Assembly (NCBI GenBank): GCA_016208315.1
Contig: JACQYF010000176.1
Coordinates: 1 to 64,000, forward strand
Direction: 5' to 3'
DNA length: 64,000 bases
From: Chloroflexota bacterium
GTDB lineage: Bacteria > Chloroflexota > Anaerolineae > UBA4142
Numbering within the stretch: the stretch's first letter is position 1; the number at the start of each line of letters is the position of its first letter. Positions 1-7,970 of the stretch are shown here, in pieces. A model generated the notes under the pieces. The model saw nothing but the letters and a program-made list of their open reading frames with translations. It had not been told where the DNA came from and did not search any database. Both the position numbers and the translations under genes were made by a program.

Positions 1-2310
1 ATCGTCGCCGTCTCCGCTGTGTACGTCCTCGATCGCGGTGAATGTCGAGCTGCGACCGTTCTTGGGATCGTAGCGATTGGGCGCGCCGCTGCTCAGGAGC
101 CAGTCGCTCGCGCGATTCAAGCCCCTCAGCATGTCGCGGAACGGACTGCCGGTGAAATTGCCGATGTTGTCGAATACGCCGGCGATACCCGCAACCAGAC
201 CCATGAACCCGACTTGGCTGCCTATATCGCTCAGGACGATGTTTTGTCCTGTCGCAGATTGCCTCAAGTCGAGCGAGTTGACCCCGGCTTGCCCATCCAC
301 AATCCCGTGCAGCACCGCCGCGCCGATAAAGACGAACGCGTCGTCGCCCGCGCCGCCGCTCACATTGATGGCCGGCTCGCCGCGGATTTCAAAGACGTCG
401 TTGCCCGCGCCCGCTTGCGCCAACTCGATCCCGGAGAACGTGAATGTCATTCCGCCGACCGTTAGCTGCGACGCGCTTCCAATCTGCCAAACGCTGTCCG
501 GCAAATTCTCGGTGCGGAGCGTATCCGCGAACGGGCTGCCGACCAGGTTGCTAATGTTCTTGAAAGCGATGCCGGTGTTTGCGACCGAGCCGTCGAAACC
601 GGACGCGCCCACCGCGTTCAGTGTAACGTCAATGCCGCTGGCGTAGCCGCTAAAGTCGAGTGTGTTGCTCCCGCTGCCGCCGTCAATCACGCCGTTGAGT
701 GATGCGCTGCCCAAAAAGACAAAGCGGTCGTCGCCCGCGCCGCCGTCAATCAACAAGTCGAGCGGCGTCGCAAAGACGCTGCCGCGCGAATTGTCAATCG
801 TCAGAACGTCGTTCCCCGCGCCGCCGGAGATGAGCACGTTGCCCGTGACATCCGCGCCGCGCAACTCAATCGCATCGTCGCCATCGCCGCCGTCCACGTC
901 CAGATTCACGACCTGGTTGGCATCCAGCTTTAGCTCGTCGTCCTTGGCCGTCCCGACGATCTTGACGTCGCGCGAATCGTCCACTTCGATGCGATTGTCG
1001 GTAGTGACATTTGCGATGGCGACGTTCTCGCTGCGCGTGACGGCGATCGCGGGACTGCTCGGCGCGTTGCTGACGGTCGAATTCTGCACGGTGACGTTGC
1101 GCGACTCGGCGACCTTGATGCCCGCGTTCGTCGTCACGTTGTTGAGCGTTACGGTTTCGCTCTTGGCAACGCTTACGCCAGGATTGCCGTTCGAGTTCGT
1201 TACTGTCGCGTTGTTGACCGTCACCTGCTTCGAATCCGCGACTTGGACTCCGTTCGTCACCGTCGCGTTCTGAATCGTGACCGTGTCGCTCTTGGCGACA
1301 CTCACGTTGTTGGCCGCAACATTGTTCACGGCGACGTTGCGCGAGTTGTCTACCTCGATCTTGCTGGTGACCTTGAGCTGATTCAACTTGACGTCGGTCG
1401 AGTTCGCAATCGTGACGTTGCCGTTAATGGTCGAGCCCGCGCCGTCCGCGCTTCCTTGCAGCGTCAGCGAATTGAGCGACTTGACCGAGACGTTCTCGCT
1501 GAACGTCCCGCCCAGGACATAGATCGTGCGGTCGGTCGCGGGGATCTGCGCGACGTGCGCGAAGATATAATCAATCGCGGACTGGATGGGCGCGACGCTT
1601 TGCACGCAGTTGGCTTGCCCCACGCAATTCGTCAAAAAGCGCGTCGTCGTGCCGCCGGAGGTGATGTAGGGGTCAAGTTGGTTAGTTTGATAGTTTGATA
1701 GTGCGAGCGCCGGTGCTGGCGTCACCGAAGCCGTAGCGGGAGCGGAAGAAGCGGTAGTCGTGGAGACGACAGTGGCGGCTTGCACGGCGGCGACTTGGAC
1801 CGCCGTTGTCGTGGTCGCTAAAGCAGTTGCTTGAGGAACCGCGGTCGCGGCTTTGGTTGCCGTCGCGGACGGAGACGCGCTCGCGGTCGCGGTCGCGGCG
1901 GGAGTTGCTTGACTTGCCGCAGCAGTCGTGGGAACTGGAGTCGAAGATGCCGAAACGGCTGTCGCGGGTTGCGTGGCAGACGCCGTTGCCGCGGGCGCTG
2001 GCGCGGTCGGCGTAGTTGCCGAAGCCGTTGCCGCCGGGGTTGCGCTCGAAGGCGCTGGCGTGGTAGGGGCGGGGTCACCCCGCCCTGGGCTGGGAGCCGC
2101 GATGTTCGACGCAGGCGCTTGAGTTGGACTGGACGAAGGGTTCGTGGTCGTGCTAGAGGTGGCGGGAGTGGCCGAGGATGCAGACGTGGTCGCTACCGGC
2201 GTGGAAGTGGGGCCGTCTGCCGCAACGGGCAGAGCCGTCGCCAAACTCCAAATGGCGACGGCGACGGCAACCACGATTACGTGCGCCGATCTGCGAAGTA
2301 GGTGAGCCAC
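1..2310 (-). CDS. Secreted beta-helix / RTX-like repeat protein (3' end outside window)
   Basis: One uninterrupted frame of 770 codons runs from a GTG at 2310 to the window edge, with an in-frame TAA five codons upstream of the GTG. There is no early ATG, so ATG-based gene finding would miss it; plus-strand frames here are shadows. N-terminal residues VAHLLRRSAHVIVVAVAVAI followed by a short LPVAADG stretch look like a signal peptide. About 160 residues rich in Ala, Thr, Pro and Ser follow as a low-complexity linker. From roughly residue 250 come repeated short strands (VTVNNATVTN, VTLNNVTTN, VTVQNSTVSN), typical of a right-handed parallel beta-helix, then Gly/Asp-rich segments (GGAGNDVLTI, GGAGDDRFVF) like RTX calcium-binding repeats. 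Probably a cell-surface or secreted carbohydrate-binding or lyase-like protein; no catalytic motif identified. A copy of the GTAGGGGCGGGG palindrome is read in frame at 2063-2086. Confidence 0.75.
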   Translation of the reverse strand, partial: MAHLLRRSAHVIVVAVAVAIWSLATALPVAADGPTSTPVATTSASSATPATSSTTTNPSSSPTQAPASNIAAPSPGRGDPAPTTPAPSSATPAATASATTPTAPAPAATASATQPATAVSASSTPVPTTAAASQATPAATATASASPSATATKAATAVPQATALATTTTAVQVAAVQAATVVSTTTASSAPATASVTPAPALALSNYQTNQLDPYITSGGTTTRFLTNCVGQANCVQSVAPIQSAIDYIFAHVAQIPATDRTIYVLGGTFSENVSVKSLNSLTLQGSADGAGSTINGNVTIANSTDVKLNQLKVTSKIEVDNSRNVAVNNVAANNVSVAKSDTVTIQNATVTNGVQVADSKQVTVNNATVTNSNGNPGVSVAKSETVTLNNVTTNAGIKVAESRNVTVQNSTVSNAPSSPAIAVTRSENVAIANVTTDNRIEVDDSRDVKIVGTAKDDELKLDANQVVNLDVDGGDGDDAIELRGADVTGNVLISGGAGNDVLTIDNSRGSVFATPLDLLIDGGAGDDRFVFLGSASLNGVIDGGSGSNTLDFSGYASGIDVTLNAVGASGFDGSVANTGIAFKNISNLVGSPFADTLRTENLPDSVWQIGSASQLTVGGMTFTFSGIELAQAGAGNDVFEIRGEPAINVSGGAGDDAFVFIGAAVLHGIVDGQAGVNSLDLRQSATGQNIVLSDIGSQVGFMGLVAGIAGVFDNIGNFTGSPFRDMLRGLNRASDWLLSSGAPNRYDPKNGRSSTFTAIEDVHSGDGDD

Positions 2311-2343
2311 TCTGCCTGTCTTTTACAACGTTGAATCGAGAAC

Positions 2344-2383
2344 AAAAGACTGCCCGCGCGCAAAAAAAATGCGGCGGGCAGTC
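2344..2383 (-). terminator. Rho-independent terminator after the luxR-type gene
   Basis: Perfect 10-bp stem GACTGCCCGC / GCGGGCAGTC (arms 2374-2383 and 2348-2357) with a 16-base loop, followed on the minus strand by TTTTGTTCT. It lies 75 bases past the stop of the LuxR-type gene and just upstream of the secreted-protein gene, so it would end the aquaporin operon transcript. Confidence 0.7.
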
Positions 2384-2458
2384 ATCACCCAGTACCAGAG
2401 TACCACGAAAGGCGGCACAAGTCAACCTTTTAGGGTATAGGAAAAGTACAGTCTTGCG

Positions 2459-2800
2459 CTACTCGGACGCGTCGTCCGAGATCAAACCGGCCCGCCGGGC
2501 CAGCGCGATGGCCTCGCGGCGATGCTTCAGGCGCAGGCGACTCGTAATCTCGCCAACGTGGAACTTGACCGTCCGCTCGGTCACGAACAGCGCCCGGGCG
2601 ACCTGCTTGTAGCTCAGGCCCTGGGCAACCAGTTGCAGAACCTCCACCTGGCGCGGCGTTAATTCCCGGAGTCGCTCTTCGGGCGTTGGCGAGCGACCGG
2701 GAGGATCGTCGGACTCGAGCATCTCCCGTTCCTTCTGATTGAAGTGGCTATCGCCGTGGATCAGAATACCACAAAGATTTACCCCTATTGCCGTTTGCAT
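2459..2800 (-). CDS. Stand-alone LuxR-type HTH transcription factor
   Basis: A 113-residue protein consisting almost only of a NarL/LuxR DNA-binding domain (LTPRQVEVLQLVAQGLSYKQ, then ALFVTERTVKFHVGEITSRL, about residues 45-108). There is no receiver domain in this protein; usual NarL-family regulators are about 210 residues with a receiver in front. The ATG at 2800 overlaps the aqpZ stop by one base (TGATG), which suggests coupled translation. A second possible start at 2722 has a good AGAAGG site and would give 87 residues, still containing the HTH. It closes a three-gene unit with aqpZ and a degenerate receiver gene, and may be the output half of a split response regulator. Confidence 0.85.
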   Translation of the reverse strand: MQTAIGVNLCGILIHGDSHFNQKEREMLESDDPPGRSPTPEERLRELTPRQVEVLQLVAQGLSYKQVARALFVTERTVKFHVGEITSRLRLKHRREAIALARRAGLISDDASE

Positions 2801-3525
2801 CAGTGCGCCGGCTGCGCGCCCGGTTCAGGCGCGCGCACGCCCTCGGGTTCGGCGAGGAAGCGATAGATGACGGCGCCCAATACCGCACCGATAATCGGCG
2901 CAACCCAGAAGAGCCACAACTGGGCAATTGCCCAATCGCCCACAAACAAGGCCACACCGGTGCTGCGAGCTGGATTCACTGACGTGTTCGTGACCGGAAT
3001 ACTGATCAGGTGAATCAGGGTCAGCCCCAAGCCGATGGCAATCGGGGCCAAGCCTTGCGGCGCTCGCTGGTCCGTCGCGCCCATGATGATGATCAAGAAC
3101 ATCATCGTCATTACGATTTCCGTGACAAGCGCGGCGAGCAAGGAATATCCGCCGGGCGAATGCGCGTCGTAGCCATTCGCGGCGAAACCGGCAGAGACGT
3201 TGAACCCGACTTTGCCGCTGGCGATGACGAAGAGCACGCCGCCCGCTACCGCTGCGCCGATCACTTGGGCGATGATGTACGGCAAGAGCTTGTTTGCCGG
3301 AAAACGCCCGCCGGCCCATAGCCCGATGGACACCGCCGGGTTGAGGTGACAGCCGGAAATGTGGCCGATGGCGTACGCCATAGTCAAGACGGTGAGGCCA
3401 AATGCCAGGGCGACACCGAGTAGCCCAATTCCGACGTTCGGAAATGCGGCGGCGAGAACCGCAGCGCCGCAGCCCCCGAGAACCAGCCAGAATGTACCGA
3501 CGAATTCCGCGACATACGCTTTCAT
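2800..3525 (-). CDS. aqpZ: Aquaporin Z-type water channel
   Basis: A 241-residue major intrinsic protein, the normal length for AqpZ. Six hydrophobic segments are visible and both NPA boxes are intact ([12 protein letters not shown] near residue 60, [15 protein letters not shown] near residue 185). The Arg after the second NPA fits the selectivity filter of water channels. Expected role: osmotic water flux across the inner membrane. Its start overlaps the upstream receiver-like gene by 4 bases (ATGA) and its stop overlaps the LuxR-type gene by 1 base, so the three are very likely one coupled translation unit. Assignment to AqpZ rather than a glycerol facilitator is from length and overall resemblance. 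Confidence 0.93.
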   Translation of the reverse strand: MKAYVAEFVGTFWLVLGGCGAAVLAAAFPNVGIGLLGVALAFGLTVLTMAYAIGHISGCHLNPAVSIGLWAGGRFPANKLLPYIIAQVIGAAVAGGVLFVIASGKVGFNVSAGFAANGYDAHSPGGYSLLAALVTEIVMTMMFLIIIMGATDQRAPQGLAPIAIGLGLTLIHLISIPVTNTSVNPARSTGVALFVGDWAIAQLWLFWVAPIIGAVLGAVIYRFLAEPEGVRAPEPGAQPAH

Positions 3526-3908
3526 TTTGGCTGCTCCTTGAGAGAAATGGTAGGCATTTCGAACAACATCTCGGATCTGAAACCGTCCACCGACACTGCG
3601 TCCGCGCCCGCGATACGCGCCAGCTGTTGTTGGTCACGATCACGCACCAACGCGACGAAACGGACTTGCGGATTTTGCGCTTTGAGTTGACACAATCCGG
3701 CGAGAATAGTATCGCCACCTTCGCCGACGTTCAACACCATCAACGCGGGCGCGCGCGCGGCGACCATTTCCAAACCCGCCGCGAGGTCATCGGCTTGCCC
3801 CACGAGCGCGATTCGGTTATCCGCGCGCAACAAGACACTGAGGGCATCTCGCAGACGCCCCGGCGGCGCGATGATGACGACTGGGATGGGGCCGGTGGGT
3901 GGTAACAC
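3522..3908 (-). CDS. Degenerate response-regulator receiver-like protein
   Basis: A 128-residue protein with the alternating beta/alpha pattern of a receiver domain ([20 protein letters not shown], then [13 protein letters not shown], then VRFVALVRD). The usual acidic pair after strand 1 reads Ala-Pro, the phospho-acceptor Asp after strand 3 reads Asn (MVLNV), and the conserved Lys is not evident, so phosphorylation is unlikely. There is no DNA-binding domain; one is encoded separately at 2459-2800 on the far side of aqpZ. Start is GTG at 3908. The stop overlaps the aqpZ ATG (ATGA). Function unknown; a ligand- or protein-binding pseudo-receiver partnering the LuxR-type protein is an inference from the gene order. 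Confidence 0.7.
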   Translation of the reverse strand: MLPPTGPIPVVIIAPPGRLRDALSVLLRADNRIALVGQADDLAAGLEMVAARAPALMVLNVGEGGDTILAGLCQLKAQNPQVRFVALVRDRDQQQLARIAGADAVSVDGFRSEMLFEMPTISLKEQPK

Positions 3909-3918
3909 CTACCAGTAT

Positions 3919-3948
3919 CCCATAAGCGCCTTCCGCGCGCAATGACAA
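3919..3948 (-). promoter_or_regulatory. Possible sigma-70-like promoter of the receiver-aqpZ-luxR unit
   Basis: On the minus strand TTGTCA (3943-3948) is followed after 18 bases by TATGGG (3919-3924), just upstream of the GTG start at 3908. The -10 match is imperfect, and this leader would be very short, so this is only a candidate. Confidence 0.25.
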
Positions 3949-3969
3949 AAACAGGGTGTTCGATAGCAT

Positions 3970-3995
3970 AAAAAATGACCACCCGTAGGTGGTCA
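3970..3995 (-). terminator. Hairpin terminator after the NarL-type regulator
   Basis: Perfect inverted repeat TGACCACC / GGTGGTCA with loop CGTA (3976-3995). On the minus strand it is followed by six T residues. It lies downstream of the regulator gene at 4113-4772. An A/T run on the other side means it could work in both directions, but only minus-strand genes lie here. Confidence 0.6.
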
Positions 3996-3999
3996 AAAA

Positions 4000-4110
4000 T
4001 GACCAGGCCTCACCTCTCCTCTCACCCCCTCGGTCCCCCACTCCCCTCTCCTATTCTAAAGTTCAAGAATAGGAGAGGGGAGAGGGGGAAGGGGGAGTGG
4101 GGTGAGGTCA
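4000..4110. repeat. Pyrimidine-rich imperfect palindrome (about 110 bp)
   Basis: The core is a perfect 15-bp inverted repeat, CCCCTCTCCTATTCT at 4043-4057 and AGAATAGGAGAGGGG at 4066-4080, with an 8-base loop. Weaker pairing (CTCACC / GGTGAGG, TGACC / GGTCA) extends it to about 110 bp. No gene is visible inside; it fills the gap between the hairpin at 3976 and the regulator stop at 4113. Confidence 0.7.
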
Positions 4111-4112
4111 GT

Positions 4113-4772
4113 TTAACGCGCCATGCCCTCGCGGATCGCGTACAGCGCGGCTTGCGTGCGGCTGGCGAGGTGCAGTTTGCTCAGGATGTTGCTGACGTAC
4201 TTGGCAACCGTGCGCTCGTCCACGCCTAACGCGTCCGCGATGGCGCGATTGCCCAGCCCGCGCGCGATGAGTTGCAGCGTCTCGGTCTCGCGCGGCGTCA
4301 GCGTGGTCATCGGCGCTCGCGCCTCTCCGGGCGCGCGCAGTTCGCGCATCATCTTCATCGCAATCGTCGGGTGCAAAAACGCGCGTCCGCACGCCACGTC
4401 GCGGATCGCCGCAACCAGTTGGGCGCGCGGCGTGTCCTTGAGCAAATAGCCCAACGCGCCGCCCTTGATCGCCGCAAAGACGCGTTCGTCGTCAGCGAAA
4501 CTCGTCAGCACGAGGATGCGCGCGTCCGCGTTCGCCTGCTTTATTTCGCGAAGCGCGGCTAGCCCGTCTTTGTTGGGCATCGAGAGATCCAACAGGATCA
4601 CGTCGGGCTGCTGTTCTTGCGCCAGAGCGACGGCTTGCGCGCCGTCCGACGCTTGCGCGACGATCGTCATGTCGGCTTGCGCGGAGATGATCGCCGTCAA
4701 GCCCTCGCGCACCACTTCGTGATCATCGGCGATGAGGATGCGAATCCTTGCAGGACTTGCAGTCTGGTCCAT
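4113..4772 (-). CDS. NarL/FixJ-family response regulator
   Basis: A 219-residue protein with a receiver domain (IRILIADDHEVVREGL at the N-terminus, phospho-acceptor in DVILLDLSMPNKDG, Lys in ALGYLLKD) and a C-terminal LuxR-type HTH (LTPRETETLQLIARGLGNRA, then ALGVDERTVAKYVSNIL). All receiver residues expected for phosphorylation are present. It lies 132 bases downstream of the sensor kinase gene at 4905-7796, in the same direction, and is its obvious partner. Targets are not evident from the sequence; the adjacent rhamnose/xylose operon is a possibility only by proximity. Confidence 0.92.
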   Translation of the reverse strand: MDQTASPARIRILIADDHEVVREGLTAIISAQADMTIVAQASDGAQAVALAQEQQPDVILLDLSMPNKDGLAALREIKQANADARILVLTSFADDERVFAAIKGGALGYLLKDTPRAQLVAAIRDVACGRAFLHPTIAMKMMRELRAPGEARAPMTTLTPRETETLQLIARGLGNRAIADALGVDERTVAKYVSNILSKLHLASRTQAALYAIREGMAR

Positions 4773-4799
4773 GTGTCTTGCCTCACTCCCCAGGAACTT

Positions 4800-4918
4800 G
4801 CGCTTGTTCGTAGTGAGCGACGTAGCGGAGCGGAGTCGCGTTCATTGCCGTCCAGAACAACACTCCGCGAACTACGCTCCGTGTCTTACTACGAACTTTG
4901 CTTACTACGAACTTTGCT
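4800..4918. repeat. Repeat-rich spacer between kinase and regulator genes
   Basis: The stretch holds GTAGTGAGCGACGTAGCGGA and related inverted segments, plus a direct repeat of TTACTACGAACTTTGC. It reaches into the last codons of the sensor kinase, so that the kinase C-terminus (RSEEQSS) and stop are read from repeat sequence. No gene seen in it. Confidence 0.55.
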
Positions 4919-7796
4919 CCTCGCTACGCACCGCCACGCGCACCGTCGTTCCCGCGCCGGGCGCAGAAATGATCTGCAGCTGTCCGCCGATCTCTGCGGC
5001 GAGTTCGCGCATACTGCTCAATCCCACCCCGCCGGGATGCATTGTTTCAGCATCAAAGCCGCAGCCATCATCCACCACTTCCAAGATGACCCGATCGCCT
5101 TCCCGCCGCAGATTGATCATGACCGATTCGGCCCGCGCGTGGCGAAGCGCGTTGTTCAACGCCTCTTGCGCGATGCGGTACAGCGCGCTCGTCAGAGCCG
5201 CGGGCAAGTGGATCGTTTCGTCTGCGAGCAATTGTGCGCGCACGTCCGAGCGGCCTTCCACCGCGGCGAGTCGCAAGCGCAGCGCGCCGACCAGTCCTTC
5301 TTGCTGCAACATATCGGGACGCAATTGGTGAATGAACAAGCGCATCTCGCGCACCGCTTGCCGCGCGGTTTCGCCAATCCGCGCAAAGATCGGACTGGTC
5401 TGCGTTAGCTTGCCGGCTTCGAGCTGGGCTTGGGCCCCCTCCGCCAAGGTCACGACGCCGTACAACGATTGCGTGACCGAATCGTGCAGATCGCGCGCGA
5501 GCCGCTGCCGTTCTTCCAACAGCGCGGACTGTTGCGCCACCTGGCGCAAGCGGTGACTCTGCACGGCAACGCCGATCTGATCCGAAATCGTCGCCAGCAG
5601 AGCGATTTCTTCCAGTTGAAATCCTTGCCCAACCTCGCGCAGCAATTCCACCGCGCCCAGAAAGTGTTCTCCGCCTTGTAGCGGCGCCAGCATCAACGCG
5701 CGTGCGCCCAACGCGCGCATCGCCGCCGGGACACGCGAGTCCGTGGATAGATCGGCGACCAGCACCGGCTGGCGTTGCTCGCGCAGCGTCGCGAACAAGC
5801 CATCGGTCGAGGGCGCCAGCTCGCGATCCAGCGGCAGACCGGGCGGGAAACCGCGATGGGCGACGATGCGCAAGCGCGTCGGTTCGGCGGCGTCTTGCTT
5901 TTCGACCATAAGCAGGATCGCGCCGACCGGACATTCCAGGGCCTTCATCGTCCGAGCCAACGATTCGTTCAGCAGGGATTCGAGATTCGAGGCACGCCCC
6001 GCAATCGCCGCGACGTCGTAGAGCGCGGACAGGTCGCGCGTGCGGTCCGTCACGCGCGCTTCCAGCGACGCGGCGAGAGCGCGCAAATCGCTTGCGGCTT
6101 GTTCGCGTCGCGCTTGCTCCGCGCGCAGCGAGGTGACCATCGTGTTGAACGACTCGGTGAGAAAGCCAATTTCATCACGGGAGCGCATCGGAACTTGCAC
6201 CGCACGATTGCCTGCATTGACTTGTTGCAGCCCTTGCAAGAGGGCATTGAGCGGTTGGACGAGACTGCGGTGCAGCAGCCACGGAAAGCCCGCGGTGACC
6301 AGCAGAGCGATGAGAATGAGATACGCGAGCGGCGCGAGCAGTTGGTGCAGATAGCGCCGAAAACCCATGTAGTAATCTTGCACCAGTCCCGCGGAATCCG
6401 CGCGCAGAGGAACGTCGCTAAAGCTCACCTGTTGCGGCGGATGGGCCGAATCGCCCGGCACCGCGCCGACGAACCACACACTCTCATAGGGGTCTTCGTC
6501 GGGAGAGTGGATCAGGTTCTCCGGCAAACCGTCGTACGTGATCTCGAAGACGCCGCTCTTATCCAAGACGACCTGGAACGTGAAAGCCACCGACGGCTGA
6601 AAATAACTCGGCGCTTGAAACCACGTAATCGTCAGTTGCTCGCCGTACTCTTTGGCGAAGACGCCGGCCCCGGGTGAAAGAAAAGTTGCCAGGGCGAAGA
6701 TCGCCGGCGTCGTTCCATAGCCATATTGCACATCGCGCTGCGCGAGCGCTTGGCCCATCGTCACCGCGCCGAGGTTCGTCACGTAAACCGTCCGGCTCGC
6801 CCGCCCAAAGTAGAGAAAATCAAAATCCACGGGCACGCTGTTTATTTCGACCCGGGTGGGCATTGCGACCTCGCGCCCCAAGTCGCGATCAAATCGAAAC
6901 GGCGCGCGGGTCACGTCATACCCGCCGGCGTTATTCGGCGTAAAGCGCAGGGTTTGGCGATCCGCGAGGGGTTGGCGATATTGCGCGGCATAGACCGGCG
7001 TGATCACCCAGCCGACCGCGCCCAGGACGGTCAAGAGCGTCGTCAGCAGGACGCCGGCCAACTTGACCATGAAGGAAGTCGTCTCTGGCAGCGCGCCGAT
7101 ATAGACCGCGGCGAAGAAAAACAGCGCCAGCAAGATTCCCACGGACATGCTCAGTTGATAGATGGACGTGGGCAGTATGACCATCGCGCGGTAGAGGTTG
7201 ACCAGACCGAGCAGGAGGGTGACCACAAAGACCAGCGCAAACCCGCGCGCGGCTTGCGCGGCTTGGCCGTGCGGCTGCCACAATTTCCGAATCCAATTCA
7301 CGCGCCGGTCGTCGGCATAGATGGCTTGGCGGACGAAGACGACCGGGACCCACAAGAAACCGGCCGCCAGCGCGTTATCGAGGTCTCCAGCGCGATAATA
7401 GACGTGACCGCCATTCAACTCGACGAAACGAAAAATCGCAAACTGGGCTTCCCAGAGGGTATAGAGAATGGAGAGACCGAGGACGATACGCGCCGACCAT
7501 TTCTCGCGCGGGTCGAGGCGCCGAAAGTGGTAAGCGAATTGCAGCAGAAAGATGAGGATGACGCCGACCACGGTGTTTAGCAGATAGACCGCGGGCAGGC
7601 GCTGAGTGGGAGGCAGCGCGACGTCATAAAAGAGCAAGAGGACGAAAACGGTGGTCGCAGCGAAGAACGCGGCGAGCAGAGTGGTCTGCGTCCGCTGGGT
7701 GGCGCGCGGCAAGCGGCGAGCCAGGTACAGCGTGATCGCGGCGGCGAGAATGAATTGGGTCAGATAGCCAATCGCCGCGGGCGTGAGATAGAGCAT
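4905..7796 (-). CDS. Membrane sensor histidine kinase, NarX/LiaS-type, with HAMP and GAF domains
   Basis: A 963-residue kinase. About seven hydrophobic segments occupy residues 1-275, followed by a roughly 200-residue, probably extracytoplasmic, beta-rich region, another membrane segment near 480-505, a HAMP domain (RSRDEIGFLTESFNTMV), a GAF domain (about 600-745), and a HisKA_3 dimerization/phospho-acceptor helix (RQRLARDLHDSVTQSLYG). The C-terminal ATPase domain has an N-box (ALYRIAQEALNNALRHA) and a G-box (VVDDGCGFD, GGVGLSSMRE). A strong AAGGAGG ribosome site precedes the ATG and a good promoter lies at 7869-7897. The regulator at 4113-4772 follows. The signal is unknown; the large extracytoplasmic region suggests an external ligand. 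Confidence 0.9.
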   Translation of the reverse strand: MLYLTPAAIGYLTQFILAAAITLYLARRLPRATQRTQTTLLAAFFAATTVFVLLLFYDVALPPTQRLPAVYLLNTVVGVILIFLLQFAYHFRRLDPREKWSARIVLGLSILYTLWEAQFAIFRFVELNGGHVYYRAGDLDNALAAGFLWVPVVFVRQAIYADDRRVNWIRKLWQPHGQAAQAARGFALVFVVTLLLGLVNLYRAMVILPTSIYQLSMSVGILLALFFFAAVYIGALPETTSFMVKLAGVLLTTLLTVLGAVGWVITPVYAAQYRQPLADRQTLRFTPNNAGGYDVTRAPFRFDRDLGREVAMPTRVEINSVPVDFDFLYFGRASRTVYVTNLGAVTMGQALAQRDVQYGYGTTPAIFALATFLSPGAGVFAKEYGEQLTITWFQAPSYFQPSVAFTFQVVLDKSGVFEITYDGLPENLIHSPDEDPYESVWFVGAVPGDSAHPPQQVSFSDVPLRADSAGLVQDYYMGFRRYLHQLLAPLAYLILIALLVTAGFPWLLHRSLVQPLNALLQGLQQVNAGNRAVQVPMRSRDEIGFLTESFNTMVTSLRAEQARREQAASDLRALAASLEARVTDRTRDLSALYDVAAIAGRASNLESLLNESLARTMKALECPVGAILLMVEKQDAAEPTRLRIVAHRGFPPGLPLDRELAPSTDGLFATLREQRQPVLVADLSTDSRVPAAMRALGARALMLAPLQGGEHFLGAVELLREVGQGFQLEEIALLATISDQIGVAVQSHRLRQVAQQSALLEERQRLARDLHDSVTQSLYGVVTLAEGAQAQLEAGKLTQTSPIFARIGETARQAVREMRLFIHQLRPDMLQQEGLVGALRLRLAAVEGRSDVRAQLLADETIHLPAALTSALYRIAQEALNNALRHARAESVMINLRREGDRVILEVVDDGCGFDAETMHPGGVGLSSMRELAAEIGGQLQIISAPGAGTTVRVAVRSEEQSS

Positions 7797-7868
7797 CGAC
7801 GCCTCCTTGTGACGCAGAGGGGGTCGGGGAGAAATTATCCAGTCATTTGACTAGGGCGATACGGCTCC

Positions 7869-7897
7869 ATTATATCGCGGATGGCTAAACGCGGCAA
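7869..7897 (-). promoter_or_regulatory. Sigma-70-type promoter of the sensor kinase operon
   Basis: Minus strand TTGCCG (7892-7897), 17-base spacer, TATAAT (7869-7874), about 75 bases upstream of the kinase ATG at 7796. The rest of the 174-base gap down to the rhaA stop at 7971 holds only a weak AGCCCG/CGGGCT hairpin and no gene. Confidence 0.65.
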
Positions 7898-7970
7898 AAT
7901 TCCCTAGCGGCCCAAGTCGCAGCCCGGATATCTAGCACGTCGGGCTTAAATAGCGCAGCATGACAAAGGT

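Noticed and set aside
77-1273. Long plus-strand open frames across the first 1.3 kb
   Set aside because: They translate to Ser/Pro/Ala-rich sequences without domains and lie antisense to the beta-helix protein, whose frame shows signal peptide and repeats.
3976-3995. Operator for the receiver-aqpZ-luxR unit
   Set aside because: The perfect hairpin is followed by a T-run on the minus strand just after the NarL regulator gene, so a terminator explains it better.
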